DNA of 64,000 nt, taken from contig JAKTNV010000006.1 of the NCBI GenBank assembly GCA_022747635.1, positions 71,835,590 to 71,899,589 of the forward strand. Reading direction: 5' to 3'. Every line of letters begins with the position of its first letter. Position 1 is the stretch's first letter. Below the pieces are notes generated by a model. The model saw only the letters and a list, made by a program, of their open reading frames with translations, was not told the origin of the DNA and ran no database searches. A program made the translations under genes and the position numbers. Below are positions 21,691 through 52,150 of the stretch, piece after piece. The DNA is from Hetaerina americana. Lineage: Eukaryota; Arthropoda; Insecta; Odonata; Calopterygidae.

Positions 21691-24600
21691 ACGTAAATAC
21701 TTCGTATTTCAAAAGAGTTGTACTTCTGGCTGTGATTTGCAAATTCTTTTAGTGAGCTCTGCTTTTGAGAAGAATTTTCATGGTGATTGTTAACGTTGTG
21801 CAATAGGCTACCCTGCCATGGAAATCTTGCTTTTGGTTGATAGTGTGAATATGAGCGCATGTTGGGAATTTTTTAGTGAACCTTGCTCACTGAGGAGTTA
21901 CTTTGTATAGTGGTTGTTTTCACATGATAGTTCCACCTTTCCCACTTTTCATGATTACATTACCACACAATTTGCGATTAAATCAATGTCTGAGGCACTG
22001 GATTTTTGGTGATTATCATTTTAATAATGTTGATTCACCTATTTCATTCCCTCTCTCTATCTCTCATCTGTGTGTGATCAGTGTTTTAAAGATTGCATAG
22101 GGAACTGTGTAAACTTAAAAGTCACAGTATTGAATCAAACAGGATTACTAACATTTTTAGACACCTATTTACAGACTCTAGTTACTTTTAAAAATTGTTT
22201 ATATCACTCAGTTAAAGCTCACATTTAAGGCCATCAATAACTGGCACCTTTGCAATTCTAACATGCAAAATGTTCTTCATTCATTCTAAAAAGTTATTTA
22301 ATGAATTTATTAAGATTATTTGAGTTCCACATAACATTATTCAATGCTGGTTTCATAATTTACCAAAAGTAGTTCAACGATGTGCTGAACTGATAAATTC
22401 TTGGTGTCCTCCATCACATTGCTTAGAATATATATGCTTTTTTATGGTTCCAGAGAAATGAAGAAAATGACAAAGTTGTTTGTAATTGCTTTAAGTCTTG
22501 GAGAATCTCATAGAAAAGGGAGTCATGAATCTCTTTTGATGATTTCTAATAGTATACCTAGTCTAAGTACTCATGATATTTGAACATCAACATCTTTTTT
22601 CCACAAAGACATCCTAGAAATAATTGAATGCCCCCTAAATCTAGATATGAGTTGCGCCATAATGCATTGCATTATCTGTCTCGCATTGAATTTAACAAGT
22701 TATACACATGTGTCTTTTAGTTTTAAATAACCATATCGTGGCAAAGATGTTCAACAGTTCTAATACTTGCGCATCAGTGTGCAATGTTAAATGGGCCGAA
22801 TATAATCTAGAATGGGTTATGACACGGAAAGTTGCAATGCACTTAGTGAATAAAGTGGTTTATGCAATTTTTATTGCATTGTTTAAATTTTGGAATGAAA
22901 AATTATCTCATGCATTATAAACTGCATGGTGATTTTAATTTTTCAGTTCCATATAACATTCTTGAGAATTAATATTTTAGTCATATTTGGGTAATAAATG
23001 GTATTCCTTTAATTACTGTTTTCATATGTGCTATCATGTATAAAGCTTATATATACGAGCATAATGCTATAATGGGCCTAGGAGAGTTGAATTGTCATTT
23101 TTAAGAACTAATATGTGCTTAGATGAGCTTTAATTAGATAAGTAGAAGCTTACATTTTTATTTTGCACAGCTATAGACTTAAAATTTAATTTATTACTTT
23201 GTATTATGATTTTGAAAATTGTAACTTCTCTAGTGTTCCAATTAGGTAAGCTATTTGACTGTCCAGCTGGAATTTGTTGTTCGTTATATGTTGCAAACGC
23301 ATAAGATATTTATGGGAGAGGAGTGACGGGGTTTTAGCATTCATGAGATTGGCATTGGCACCCACGTAGGTATTTCATAAAACTTACAATTTGAAGAAAA
23401 ATTTGTTCTTTGCCCTCCCTCTTCCCTCATTCAATCCTTTACTGGTTCCACGACTGGCATTTGTATTGCTGACAGTTGCATATAGAAAAGAATGTATACT
23501 TCATCCTGGGTTCATGGTGTTTTTTCATGTTCTGAACATTGTTATGGACTCTACTGGATATACTTTTTTCCGCCATAGTGAGCAGATCAGGAGCATACAA
23601 AAATCTTCTAATTTACACCAGGGTATGCTTCATAAAATTATGTACATGAATATTGATATGTGTGAGAGAGTACTGATTATGCACTTGTTGTTCACTTAAA
23701 ATCACAGATTATCCCAAATATATTAATATATTCGTCTTCACTCTATGTACAGAGATTCTATGCCACATGATAGCCTGCTTTTTACTGTGATTTGCATATT
23801 TTTAATATTGTATCTCTTTAAAGTTGATGCATAATATTTTGCAGTTTATGAGAAAGGAGAGTGAATGGTTATCGATAGGGTATGATGATCAACTATGACT
23901 GACAATGCTTTGATGAGTGCTCAAATGAATTCGAAAAATATATAAGTATTATTTGTGTGGATTTTGGGATAAATGCTTCTCTTTGTTTTCTCGCCATAAA
24001 TGGATTTTTTGTCTCATTTTTTCTTAGCCATTTTTTCTTTTATAGTTTTTGTCTTCATATGTGTGATGTTATAATTCTTATAAACTTATAATCCCCATCT
24101 CAGACTACAGGAGCTAACATGACTGGAAATAATGACTTGGTTATGTTTCCTCATTAGTAAAAAATGAAGATTACAGATCATTTAATAATACATCACCCTT
24201 TTGGGGAGGGAGAACTTGGGTTAGCTTAATGCTAAGTGGTATTAAATGGGAGGGTCACAGCCAAAGAGATTACCCTTGGAAGCCATCCATTGAATACATT
24301 CATGGCTTCGATTGGTATATGATTTTTATTTTCTATTCCCTCCCATGTAGTTTTCTATATTTGTGATGTTTTGATACCAAAAACTTTTGCCTTACATGTG
24401 TATTAGTTTTGACATTTGTCAGAGACAGTAAACCAACATGGCATTCTTATAATTTAAATAAAGAATACTTGATTACAGTGAATGGAAAAATTTAGCATTT
24501 AATCAGGGAAAACAGTTGGGAAAGGAATACTTATGAGAATAAATTATTTCTCAGGGGTTGAGCAGGAAAAATCAAGGTGATGTTCTTTATATATTACTTT

Positions 24601-27600
24601 TACATAGTACTTTTTCTCTCCTGTCTTGTAGTATAAGATGAATGGCATGATAATTCATGTTGCACTTTTTGGCATAACAATGGTGCTACTTTTGAAACCA
24701 TTACATAAATAGTTTAGGAAATATTTTTCACTACCTGAATGATGACATAGTTAATTTTCTATGCAAAGGAGAAACTGTTATTTCCATGATCATTGTGCTC
24801 ATCATATTTTTGGACCGAAATGTTGATTAAAGACTTACGTTTTTATTGGTGATCATAGATGCACCAAGAAAAGTGCTTCATTCTCTTGTTGAAAAGGTAC
24901 TGCAGTATAGTTTCACAATTTCCTTGTTTTACACAATGACTAATCAGCAAGAAAGCTAGGATGACATATGTATGCTAAAAGCTTTTGGAATACCTAATAT
25001 CCTATTGATTTTTTCTTGTCTTTAAGCTGAACAGGAGTAAAGGATATTGAAAAAGCCTAATCAAATTTTATCAAACAGGCCTAGAAAATTAAGCTTCCTG
25101 GTTCTTAATAATGCCCCTCTCCAGTCTGTGACGACCATGTGATTATGTTATATTTGTATAATTTTTAAAATAATCAGTGAATATTTATTTTAATCATTGT
25201 TATAATTTTCATTCATCCATGTGAGACATCTCTATCTGGAATTCAGTTTTGGTATTTTTTTAAGATTATAAAAGTATTACTGTTTCTCATGCAAATTTGC
25301 ATTTTCCATTAGTTTTAGAAGATGAGCTTTCAAATGAGTAGAGTAATTGCCTATCATGATCTAAATCTAGTGATTTGCTGTGTTAGTGCCAGAAAAAGAT
25401 GTTACCTAGCAGAACTAAAGTGTTTCTTTGAATTTGACCCGCATCGATGTCAGCTCTTATTTGGAATTCTTTTAAACAAATCTTGAAAAGTGAAAACAGC
25501 TTCTATAGAACTAGTCCTCCCTTAAATTTGCTAATCTGTAATTCTCATCATTAGTTATGTATTGATTAATCATTTAAGTTATTTGGGTGTGACTAAATGT
25601 GTTCATTTATGTTAAATATTTGTTGGTTGCTGCAACTAACATATATTCAGCATAAGATGATTTAAAATATATCACAGTCAACTCTTAATTGAAGTTTTAA
25701 GTTTTTCAAGACCTGAATTGTTAATGCAGTATTATAAATTTCATGGTGATATTCTGGGAAATGATATGCAATTTCAATCTTTTTCTCTCAGTAATATGGG
25801 CTCTTTTAGTGACAAACAGCAAATACTAATGAGAGATTAGTAATGTTGCTTACTAATTCTTTCACTTTTTAAATTTCATTCAGTTAGTAAAAACCAAAAT
25901 ATTTTAAAGCTGTCATTATGTCAACTGCAATTGTTTGCCCTTTTGCTGTAACTTAAAATTGCAATTAAATAATGGTGCCTCAACAACAATGTTCCCTTTT
26001 TTGGAGAATGTACCTTATTTTATACTAAATATTTTAATTTTCTTGTACTCGTTTTATGGTGATGTTATAATTTGAAATTGTTACATTTTTTGTTTTTAAA
26101 GCATTTTTTTTAAATACATCATAACCAAATTTGCCTGTCAAGGTGAATGATTTTTACTCTCGGAAATTGTTGCATTGTAATGCACATTTAGGGGATAATC
26201 AATTAAAAGCTACTGTCATAGGTGAAACACCCCTTGTGTTTAAAGTTGACTAAACCTCGTGGACTGTGGTGAATTGTGCATGACTACAAATGCTTGTCAC
26301 ATTGTATGTACGGTATTTCATCTCAACATCTTGTTTCTCGAAAGCCCCTAAAATCTCAGAGTGTAAGAGGATGCCTTAACAGGCTAAAGCACTTGGCCAG
26401 ATCCCAGTTAATGCGAATGATTTTTTTCTCTCTGAAATGGTTGCATTGTACTTCATAGCCATTTAATCAGAGTTTTTTCTATGCATACTTTTTATTCCAC
26501 CATTTTTGGATTGGTAAATGTTTTTAAACTGTTTTTCCTCCACGTCAAGTACATTTATTTTGAAATATTGAGTTAACCTTTTTTTATTTCTATATATTAC
26601 ATATTATTATGATTTTAAATGTTTTGTTCTGTAATTAGAGAAGGGATTCTAGAGTAAGTGAGAATGGAAGAGTTAGCCATGTGTTTCATTTTTCATGAGA
26701 TTAAGATCTTACCCTTAAAACAGCTTTGTCTAAAAAAATCATTTATGTTAATAAAATCTCTATACATACTTTGTGATATTGACTTAAGAAAATGTAGAAA
26801 ATTGCTAATTTATTGTGTGTTCAGAATGATCTCATTAATTGCACATTATCGCTCTGCGTGTTTATTTGCTGCAGTAGATAATCATTATGGAAAGCATATG
26901 ATGAGGTCATTATCTTAATTTGGTAGAGAGGTGTGCAATTAGGGCTGTGAGGGAAATAGAGACAATGAAAGTTAAAGAAAGAGAATTACACAAACCTATT
27001 CCATTAATTTTGCTGGAGGTTAAATCCTTGTTATTGGATCCCTTATCCAATGGATTATATACATATATCTAAGTAATGTATTTTGAATATTCTGTAAATA
27101 TTAGTTTGGTCTGTATTCCTGCTGAACATGGTTAATTTCCTTCATACTTGGTGTAATTGCTAATGATAATCCTGAAGTCTATGTGAGTGCAGTTCTTGCA
27201 ACTCTCAAGATTACATCAAGATCAATTATTATTTTGTTCAATTGGACAAACGGCTCATATTATTAATATGAAAGAAGACCATCCCAACTAAAACCATGTA
27301 CATTTTAATGAGTTAAAGTTTTTGGTGAGAGGAATTCTAGCAATGAATGCTTTTGAGTGGCTTTTAAAAAAGGTCTGCTTTATTAATTAAAATGAATGTA
27401 TCCCAACTGAACAATGTGAATGTGTGTCAAATTCATAATGGTGATGATCTGTTAACAAACAAAATTTTCTTGAATGGTTTGATAATTTTTATTTTTTTAA
27501 TCAATTCCAAGAATTTTTGTACTCCTTATTATGATTTCCAATTTTATATTTTTTTCCTATTTGTAAGGAAATGTTGAAAGTATTCGTAATAATTTTCATT

Positions 27601-29627
27601 TGGTGCTGGATATCTTAACTTTCGTTTTGCTTATCCGTCTAAGAATGTACAGGTATCCTGTGTCTCTGGTTAATTAAAAAATATGTATGTACTTCATAAT
27701 GTTTTATTTGCTTCTAATTATTTGATTGTTGGTGTCTTATCAGATATTTATGTTATTAAGTTTATACCGGTACATAGGTATGTTTTATATTGCACTCTCT
27801 ATGTTAAAGTTTTTTGTGCTTTTTACTGATTTCTTGCATCCAAAATCTGTGTATTTGCATAAAACAGTTATATGTTGAAAGTGTATAGAATATTTTATAA
27901 GCAGTTGTGTTCTCGCCCATATTTTGGAATATCTCCCTCATCAAGCTTGAGTTACCATATCATAATTGTAAAATTATATCAGCTAATTACATCATAGCAC
28001 TCTGATTTGGCTGGTAATTTATTTCCTTTGTTAATGGTTACCTTCATAATGGCTTTGAATCTTTTTATGGGATATCACATACCACGTCATGAAAACTCTA
28101 CTTGTAATTTGTGGCTTAATACCTATAATTTAATTAACGGGCACACTCTACAATTCATTATTGATCCAAGAAATGCTCTTATTTGTTTATGCTTAACTAA
28201 GTCTTTAGGTTTTTTTAAATGTTAAAATTTCAGTGTCGCTTTAAACGACCTAGCATAAAGGAATGCCATAGAAATCTGGGCATTTTGTTGGCTGTGTTTG
28301 AATCTTCAAATATTTCATTAGCTATAAAGAATGTCTTGTAATGCTTTAAAAAAATGATGATACTTCCTTCAGTATGTAATATTATGAATGGAATGAATTT
28401 CTCGATATGATGATATATTTACAATCAATCCATTTGCTATTTTGATGATGTTTATACAGGAGTCAAAAAAGCTAGAAAAAATTCAACTCACTTTTTTTCT
28501 AAAAGATAAAGATCAGCATATCTATATGATTCTATTTCAATTGTGTAGCCTTTGATGACATTTCTTGTTTATGGAATATGGAAGCTTAGGTAAATAAGGC
28601 ATCAGAAAAGCCTGCCTTTTCATAATTGATTAGGTGCCTGTATAAGACATAAAAGATTGCCTTGATATGAAGACTTGAATCCTTGTTGATATGTATTAAA
28701 TACTTTGATGTTGCATTAATATCTTATTTTATTTATTTTTATGGAAAGTTTTGCTGTGCAGGTGTATAAATTGTTTTCTGTGCCGTTTTTAAGAATTCTA
28801 ATAATTGATTTTGTGAACTGGAATGTATATTTTTTTTCTTGTAACTCTGAAAATTGTTTTGAAATTTTGTTTAATACTATTTCTGCATTAATGATGTCTT
28901 ACATTTTCATTATGATTAAATGAATTATCAACTTCAGATCGTGAACCACTCTAACAGCTGACTTAAAGATTAATCATCCAAGAATGGCTCTTAGAGACTT
29001 CCTCCTTTTTTATAAAATTGTTTTTTTCCAAATTTTGTCTTATGTCGTTTTCTTACTTAAATTAAAAACTAATACTGTGTAGACATTTTTGACTGAATTA
29101 TTGCGTTAACATGCCTTGTCTCATACATGAAACTTGATTTAATTTTATAATTAATGGCCATTTTTAACAGAAATGTGTACTATGAGAAGTAACTACTTAT
29201 ATGTGAAGATGATGTAAAGTTCATATAAGTATGTCTATCCATTAAAGGCCTCATTGCTTATCAAAAATTATGATTTATATATTACCTTGTGTATGGAGTC
29301 AGCAAAAAAATATAAATATGTACATTACTGTAATCAGATTGAGTTGGTCCTGAAATCAGTAATCTCTAGGTGAGGTTAATTGTTTGGCTAAGGAATGGAA
29401 ATTGATAAAAATAAATCTGATCAATGTATTTCCCATATCATCATGTATTATTCAGTTTCTAAAGAAATAAAATATAATTAATTCAAAATATGTCCTTAGT
29501 TACTTATTTTTTCATGTTACAAACATTGCCTTTCTTTCCTTGCCATTGCCATTCATTGCCTTTAAAAAGTTAAATGTGCATCATAAATCTGTAGTATGTG
29601 GGAATTATTCATAGTTACTTAAGAAAT
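21691..29627. other. 8-kb gene-poor AT-rich region
   Basis: Only short open frames without splice context or motifs on either strand. No element of the families named in this window was recognised, though very old copies would be missed by eye. It separates the convergent DRAM-family gene (+) and coiled-coil gene (-). Confidence 0.45.
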
Positions 29628-29912
29628 TTATATGCATTGACTTTTTGGCGACATATTGCTATCACTTTCCCAAATTTCCAATTTTGCCTTCTGAATACAA
29701 TTATTATTTGTCAAACATTTTAAATTGGAAATGAATGGCTGGCTACATATTTCAGTCTCGTATAATTTTTTATTCAAGAGTCCCTTTTCAGCACATGGGC
29801 TCAAAGTTATTGGGATTGACAGCATTTGATCTCGAACAGCAGATTGAGGTACCATGGTGCTATCTAACTCTGAAGCAGAAGCTTTTAAGGTATAGCTGAC
29901 GTTATTTTCCTC
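29628..29912 (-). other. 94-codon open frame after the coiled-coil gene stop
   Basis: In the same minus-strand frame as the last coiled-coil exon, after TAA at 29915-29913, 94 sense codons follow (including MVPQSAVRDQ and KLEIWESDSNMSPKSQ) before the next stop. It is not coiled-coil-like. It may be 3' UTR, an alternative terminal exon or chance. One possible phase-0 short splice would join it (donor GAG|GTGAAA in the exon, acceptor AAGAG|GAAAAT), but the sites are weak. Confidence 0.3.
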
Positions 29913-45807
<15,895 letters not shown>

Positions 45808-46637
45808 GATGATAAGTGTTCTGTAGGTATACTTTTTAGCTTAACCCATTTTCAAGATTTATTCCACATAACTGAACTCCTATGATTTTCTGAAAGGATT
45901 GGAGAGATATCTTTGATAATAAATTCATAGAAAGACATTGGTTATGAAGTGGATGAACCATAAATTAGTATTAAAAAATTTTAGCACTGAATGATGCAAG
46001 ATTGCTAGTTAAAAACTTTGACGACAATTTAAGCTTTCTTCTTTTTCTAAATAATCGTCATTCCTTGGCCATATTCTTAATTTAGACATGCTTTGTTACA
46101 TAATTTAGTTATAATTAGATATGTTGGACCTACTCTTAATTTAGTTAACGATTATGTTCCTGTTGCCCACAGTGCCTATTATAAGTGCATATTTAATATA
46201 TATTATTGTGGATGTATATGTATAATGTTCCCGTAGATTTTTCAGAGTTGTTAAGACATCTCCTATTGCTTTTTCAAAATCTTGAGAAATCTGGATATTA
46301 TTTCATCTGAAATGACTAGTTTTACTGATGTAACATTTTCCATTTGAAGATATTTTCTGGCTGTACTTAACACAAGTAACATTTTCTAAGTTCTAATTAT
46401 CAGTGTTGGCATAGCCATATGAGGCCTGTTCAGACTTGGCGTTGGATCATTAAGATTTTTTTCACACTTTCCACCCCAGTATTGTATCCTTTTACCTTGT
46501 ACTCATATCTATTTCGAATATTTATGTCAGCTCATTATGCAGATAAATGTTAATTGTTGCCAACAATATTTCTCTTTGTGAAATATTGAGTGTCATTTCT
46601 GGAATACAATTTTAGGAGTTACATGGTAGAATTTCCA
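45808..46637. other. upstream flank of the coiled-coil gene
   Basis: AT-rich; it must contain the promoter or 5' UTR of the minus-strand gene, but I see no clear core promoter element. Confidence 0.4.
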
Positions 46638-47915
46638 TAAAATAAGAATAGATTGGAGGGACTCAGACAGCTCAGGTGCGAGTGGGGAACAAAGAGTCCA
46701 GATGGGTAGTGTTAGGAAGAGGTGTAAGGCAGGGTTGCCCATTATCACCGTTGCCGTTCAACGTATAAGTGGTGGAAATTATTAAAGAGGCATGGAAAGA
46801 ACTGGAGTAGTAGTAGTAGTTTTGAGGGTAGGCGACCGACAACTAAGGTCATTTGCGCCATAGGGGATGGACAGGAAAGGATGAAGGGTGGAGAGAAACC
46901 CGGCGTCGGCATTAGCCTACTCTTTACGAAAGGCGCCAAGGGGTCCGTAGTTTAACGTCCCATCCGACGGACGCCGTACTCACTCAAAGTGCCCTCCACA
47001 AAGCACCTCAAGTAGGGATCGAGATACCTCTGAAAAATATTCAAAACCGCCGGGATTTGAACCCGCGCCCTCTGGGTGGGAAGCCAGTACGTTAGCCCCC
47101 GCACCATCTCGATCCCCGGGAAAGAACTGGAGGTAGGAATGAAAGTCAGAGGAGAATTCGTATAATCAGTTATGCTTGCTGATGACCAAGCTTTACTTTT
47201 TCAGTCAGCCAATGATTGCAAACATTGATGAGCGAATTGGAAATTCAGTGCCATAGATATGGGATGAGAATCAATACTAATAAAACAAAAGTTATACAAT
47301 TTCCCAGAAAGAAAAAAGTGAAGCTAAACATTAAAATGGGAGGGCAAAAACTAGAGCAGGTAGAACAGTTTACGTATCTGGGAAGTGTTTTGGACCAACA
47401 CGGCCAAAGTAGTATGGACGTAAGGAGAAGAATTGCGCTAGGCAAAGAGGCTTTCACACGGAGGAGGGAATTGATGACAGGGAATTTGAGTAAGGTTATT
47501 AAGAAAAGACTCATAAAAACTTTGATATGGAGCATAGCTATGTACAGTGCGGAAACATGGTCATTGAAGCAGGAGGATAGACTTAGATTGGAAGCTTTTG
47601 AAATGAGGGTGTGGAGAGGAATAGAGTAAGTGAAGTGGACCAAAGGGAAAAAAAAACGGGGGAGTACTTGGTATGGTGGGCGAGGAGAAGGTTTGTTGGG
47701 AGTAACCCTGAGGAGGCAGGTAAAATGGATGACAGGTGTATCGATCTTCAGTGTGATGCTAAAAACTGTAATAGAGGAGAAAATATTAGGCAAACGAGGA
47801 AAGGGCAGGAACAGGATAAGGATGTTGGACAGGATGAAGGGTGGAAGTACACTGATGAAGGGGGACTTGATCCAAAATCTACTTTAACTGGTAGATTATC
47901 TGTAATAAATAAAAA
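46638..47915 (+). mobile_element. LINE family L, 3' part split by a SINE (copy L7)
   Basis: Contains GRGVRQGCPLSPLPFN-like coding, then the FADD region degraded near 47175, then a 137-codon open stretch (47216-47629) with QLEQVEQFTYLGSVLDQHG-type sequence and SAETWSLKQEDRLRLEAFEM. It ends at the shared 3' tail AACTGGTAGATTATCTGTAA (47886). SINE B2 interrupts it at 46808-47118. Confidence 0.87.
46808..47118 (-). mobile_element. tRNA-derived SINE, family B (copy B2), nested in LINE L7
   Basis: The minus strand starts GGGGATCGAGATGGTGCGGG (A-box region) and has GCGGGTTCAAATCCCGGCGG (a perfect-looking B-box). The tail is a (CTA)n stretch, seen as TAGTAGTAGTAGT on plus. A 14-bp target duplication, GGAAAGAACTGGAG, lies at 46794-46807 and 47119-47132. 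It is less degenerate than B1. Confidence 0.93.
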
Positions 47916-49499
47916 AATAACTAGATTTCATGTGATACATCATTACTAAGTGAAGCTTTCACAATACAATCCCAAGTTTTTGCACCGAAAATATGAGGGT
48001 TGGAGAGTAAGAGAAATGGACTGATCTGGGTGGGTTATGAGTAGGTAACCGACCAAATTAACCATCATGCTGGAAGGAATGCCCAATCATTATTTAGGAT
48101 AGAACAAACGCCACACATGCTTTACTTCACCATGAGGCATTGTCAATGTCTTCTAGCTTTCATACATTTAAGTTGACCAGGTAGAGGAGAAGGTGTAAAA
48201 ACTTTCAATGTTGTAGCTCATGAAATGGCAGTAAACTGTTCTAAATGGTCCTAAGTTGAGTGAATCGTACCTTTGTGTCTATTGCCAGCAAGAGTGCATG
48301 GCCTTTGGTCTTCTATGAAACCAGTGCTCTGCAGCTTATTAGATGTCCCATGTCCTCAAACTGATAAGACCTATGCAGGAAGAATTGCTTCCCATCTACT
48401 ATCAGTGCAGGGTAGTGTGGGATGGGCATTAATTTGCTGCTTGGCCACAGTGTGATATACTTATCAAGGTGCATTTTAAAGAGATATTTGATACTGACTT
48501 GAGAGAAGCTTTGAGTCTTGTGTTCAAGAAGTTTCTGAATGGCATGCCAACTACTGTGATTAAAAGTTACTATGCTAAGCTTGAGCAGGGTGAGCTCAGT
48601 AGCATATGGGAATGAAGGAAAGGGGAGGTAGTTGACAGTGCCCTAATGAAGGTACTTTAAATATAGTTACTTCCATGTAAAAATTGGAATACACGTGGGA
48701 GGAGGCAACAGTATTGTTATTTTGTGCAAATAACCATTTTACATTGTTTCTTTGTGCCTTAATAAACAACATTTATCAAAATCATTATTGAAAATAATTT
48801 ATTAAAGCTACAATTATATAAAATATGGTTTTATTAGTTCAGGAAAATTTTATTGAATGTCATGCTTGTATTGGTAAGATAGTATAATGAGTTTTCGGCA
48901 GTTCTTTATTCACAATGTACAATTGGTAGGCTTAAGAAAGTCCCTTTTTGTTCTATATAGTAGGCACTATTTCATGGAAAAAATTTGCGGGAATTTTTTT
49001 ATGCCTTTGGTGATGCAAGATTCCTGCACACTTTCCTTCGAGTCATGGACAAGTGGAAGAAACTGCCTTTTAAATAATAAAACCCAGGTAGATCATCAGC
49101 CACATTCAATATGCTTGAGAAGTAATTTAACATATTTGAATGCCTCATGTAGGCCACGTTAAAGGAAATGAAGTCGATCGTTACACATGCACCCTATTTT
49201 TCGGCCACAGGATTTAAATGGCTGACTGGTAATCATAATCATACAACTATTCAGCGTAGGCAATTAACAGATCAGGAGATTAGTTAAGTAGTATTTTATT
49301 GAATGGCTTACTATTGCATGAAGGCCATAAATGCACAAAACGTTTGGACGTACCGATGTTTCGACTTACACTTCAAAAAGTTGAAAACATCAATCCAAGC
49401 GTAATAGAGGTATTTATTTTAGCAACAAAATACAGTGTTATTAGGCTTGGAGACATATTTTTGAGGGAAATACGAGAATAAAATGCTAGTAGTAGCGTG
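47916..49499. other. intergenic sequence without recognised content
   Basis: Short open frames only. A stretch at 48470-48660 is less AT-rich but matches no family I know. Confidence 0.45.
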
Positions 49500-49952
49500 T
49501 ATCAATTTACGAAGTAACGGATCCCTGAATAACATTCTTTGAAAAATGTTATCTAAGCGGCAATTTGAAATCGTTTATTACGCTGTTCATTTATTGCCTA
49601 AATAACGTTATTGGCGGTCGTGATAAGAAAGTTCGCGATTCATTGACTAGAAATGAGTAATTATTAAATATTTCATACCTTATTTCAATTCAAATGAAAT
49701 TTGATGAAGGCTCTCAAGAATTCTGCTCCGGTCAAGTTGTTATTTGTACATTTTATTTTGGATATGCTGGTACAAATGGTTGCGGGAAACAATGGTATCA
49801 TTGAAAAGTTGAAGTGTGTTCTTCCTCAAGATAATTGATCTAATAATATCTCTGTAAATTAGTGTTTATCAGTGATTTAAACTTTGAGTAGAAGTTTGTT
49901 CTCTTTGGTTTTTAAAACCTGTGTAATAGTGTTTCGTATATCCGCATCGAAA
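49500..49952 (+). promoter_or_regulatory. probable promoter and 5' UTR of the palmitoyltransferase gene
   Basis: About 450 bp upstream of the ATG. CpG dinucleotides cluster at 49500-49660 (AAGCGGC, TTACGCTG, GGCGGTCG, TTCGCGATTC) in otherwise AT-rich DNA. No TATA box could be assigned with confidence. Confidence 0.35.
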
Positions 49953-50474
49953 ATGAAGATTCGGACGAGATGCTATCCTAAAACAATAATGGACATATTG
50001 TCGTTCTGTTTTATATTTCTAATAATACCAGTTATGTATTGGTTCGAGTTATTCGTTGTTTTACCAACAGTGTACGACCCTTGGTCACTTTGGTATACCT
50101 TTCATTTTTTGTGTGGAACGACAGTGATGGTCAATGTAACGGGGAACTTAGTCGCAACGATTTTATGCGACACAAGCCTACACGGAAAAGATGAAACTGT
50201 AACAGCTACAGAATATTTGTCACTAGGATGGCATATGTGCAAAAATTGTGACATACCTGCTCCCCCAAGATCTTGGCATTGTGATATTTGCGGAACTTGC
50301 ATCCTTAAAAGAGAACATCATTGTCCTTTCACTGGGTGTTGCATTGGACACTATAACCATAGATTTTATCTAATGTTCATTTTGCATTTATTTATTGCTA
50401 CCTTGTACGCTACTGTGTTTAACAATACCTTCATTTGGAAGCACTTCAATTGGGGAGTAGTCGCAGTAATGAAG
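49953..50474 (+). CDS. palmitoyltransferase gene, exon 1
   Basis: 174 codons from ATG through the Cys-rich catalytic domain and helix 3 to NWGVVAVMK, ending on a codon boundary at donor AAG|GTGCTT. The donor is not a perfect consensus, but its phase matches exon 2. Confidence 0.88.
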
Positions 50475-50907
50475 GTGCTTTTTTCTTTTTGGAAGCTCCT
50501 TATTACTAGTGATACATTGACCGGTATTTGTAGTAGATTATGTTCATTAACCATACTATTTTGAATTTCAGGTTCTTTTTCCATTGGCGATGCTGGTTTA
50601 TGGCTTCGATGCATCCCCGTCCTCATTTTATGTCTTTCTGTATATAGTTAACGTGGCTGGTCTGTTCGTCTCTGGAGGACTACTGTACATACATGGAACT
50701 ATTCTGTTTAGAGGAATTGTAACATATGAAAAAAGGCATAAGTTGTTAGATTACGATTTCGGTGTTAAGCAAAATGTTAAGGAGTTACTTGGTGATAAAT
50801 GGTTTATAGTTTGGATTTATCCATTTGCTCACTCCAAACTTCCACGAAGTGGTATTGAATGGCAAGCTTTGACATCTTGCGTAGAAGAAAAGGATAAAGA
50901 CAGGTAA
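49953..50907 (+). CDS. DHHC-type protein S-palmitoyltransferase (ZDHHC24-like), complete
   Basis: Integral membrane enzyme that transfers palmitate to protein cysteines via an acyl-enzyme intermediate. Exons 49953-50474 and 50572-50907 joined in phase 0 give 285 residues; the 97-bp intron has GTGCTT and TTTCAG borders. ATG 49953 has a good context (GAAAATGA). Order: membrane helices at about 11-34 and 48-70; Cys-rich domain at about 90-138 with CKNCDIPAPPRSWHCDICGT then CILKREHHCPFTGCCIGHYN; helix 3 at about 140-160; helix 4 region at about 175-220; a 60-residue cytosolic tail. The catalytic motif is EHHC, with the catalytic Cys present and Asp replaced by Glu. The pattern (PPRSWHC, TGCCIGH.N.R) fits the insect expansion related to ZDHHC24. 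Zinc-binding Cys and His residues look complete. An unspliced transcript would end at a stop in the intron. Confidence 0.92.
50572..50907 (+). CDS. palmitoyltransferase gene, exon 2
   Basis: Acceptor TTTGAATTTCAG precedes 50572. 111 codons, from VLFPLAMLVYGFDASPSSFY through helix 4 to a tail ending CVEEKDKDR and TAA at 50905-50907. Confidence 0.9.
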   Translation, partial: VLFPLAMLVYGFDASPSSFYVFLYIVNVAGLFVSGGLLYIHGTILFRGIVTYEKRHKLLDYDFGVKQNVKELLGDKWFIVWIYPFAHSKLPRSGIEWQALTSCVEEKDKDR

Positions 50908-51852
<945 letters not shown>

Positions 51853-51865
51853 TTTAATTAGTGAG

Positions 51866-52150
51866 GGGGGATGTGGTAGTCTAGTGGGTAGAGTGCCAGG
51901 CTACTGACCGGAGGCTCCAGGTTTACTTGTCGGTGATGCCTCTGGGCACATGTCAACTTCATCTAAGCTGTATGGGTGTTTTGGGTACCAGATCTTTCTT
52001 GGACACCATGGGAGGCTCAGGGAAAGGAACTGGTCACCCCTTTCTGATGCTTGAATTTCATGTGCTATTGGGCTTAGTACTAGGTGACCTCTACTCTTGC
52101 CTATCAAACTGATCATAGGATTGATACCTGTGGTTGGGTTTGGTGTAAAA
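51866..52150 (+). mobile_element. tRNA-derived SINE, family A (copy A5)
   Basis: Head GATGTGGTAGTCTAGTGGGT, degenerate B-box (CAGGTTTACTTG), body GGGAAAGGAACTGGTCACCC and GGGCTTAGTACTAGGTGACC. Here the TA tract is on the 5' side, unlike A3 and A4. Confidence 0.8.

Noticed and set aside
24180..24320. less AT-rich patch resembling a SINE
   Set aside because: No A/B-box pair and no second copy in the window.
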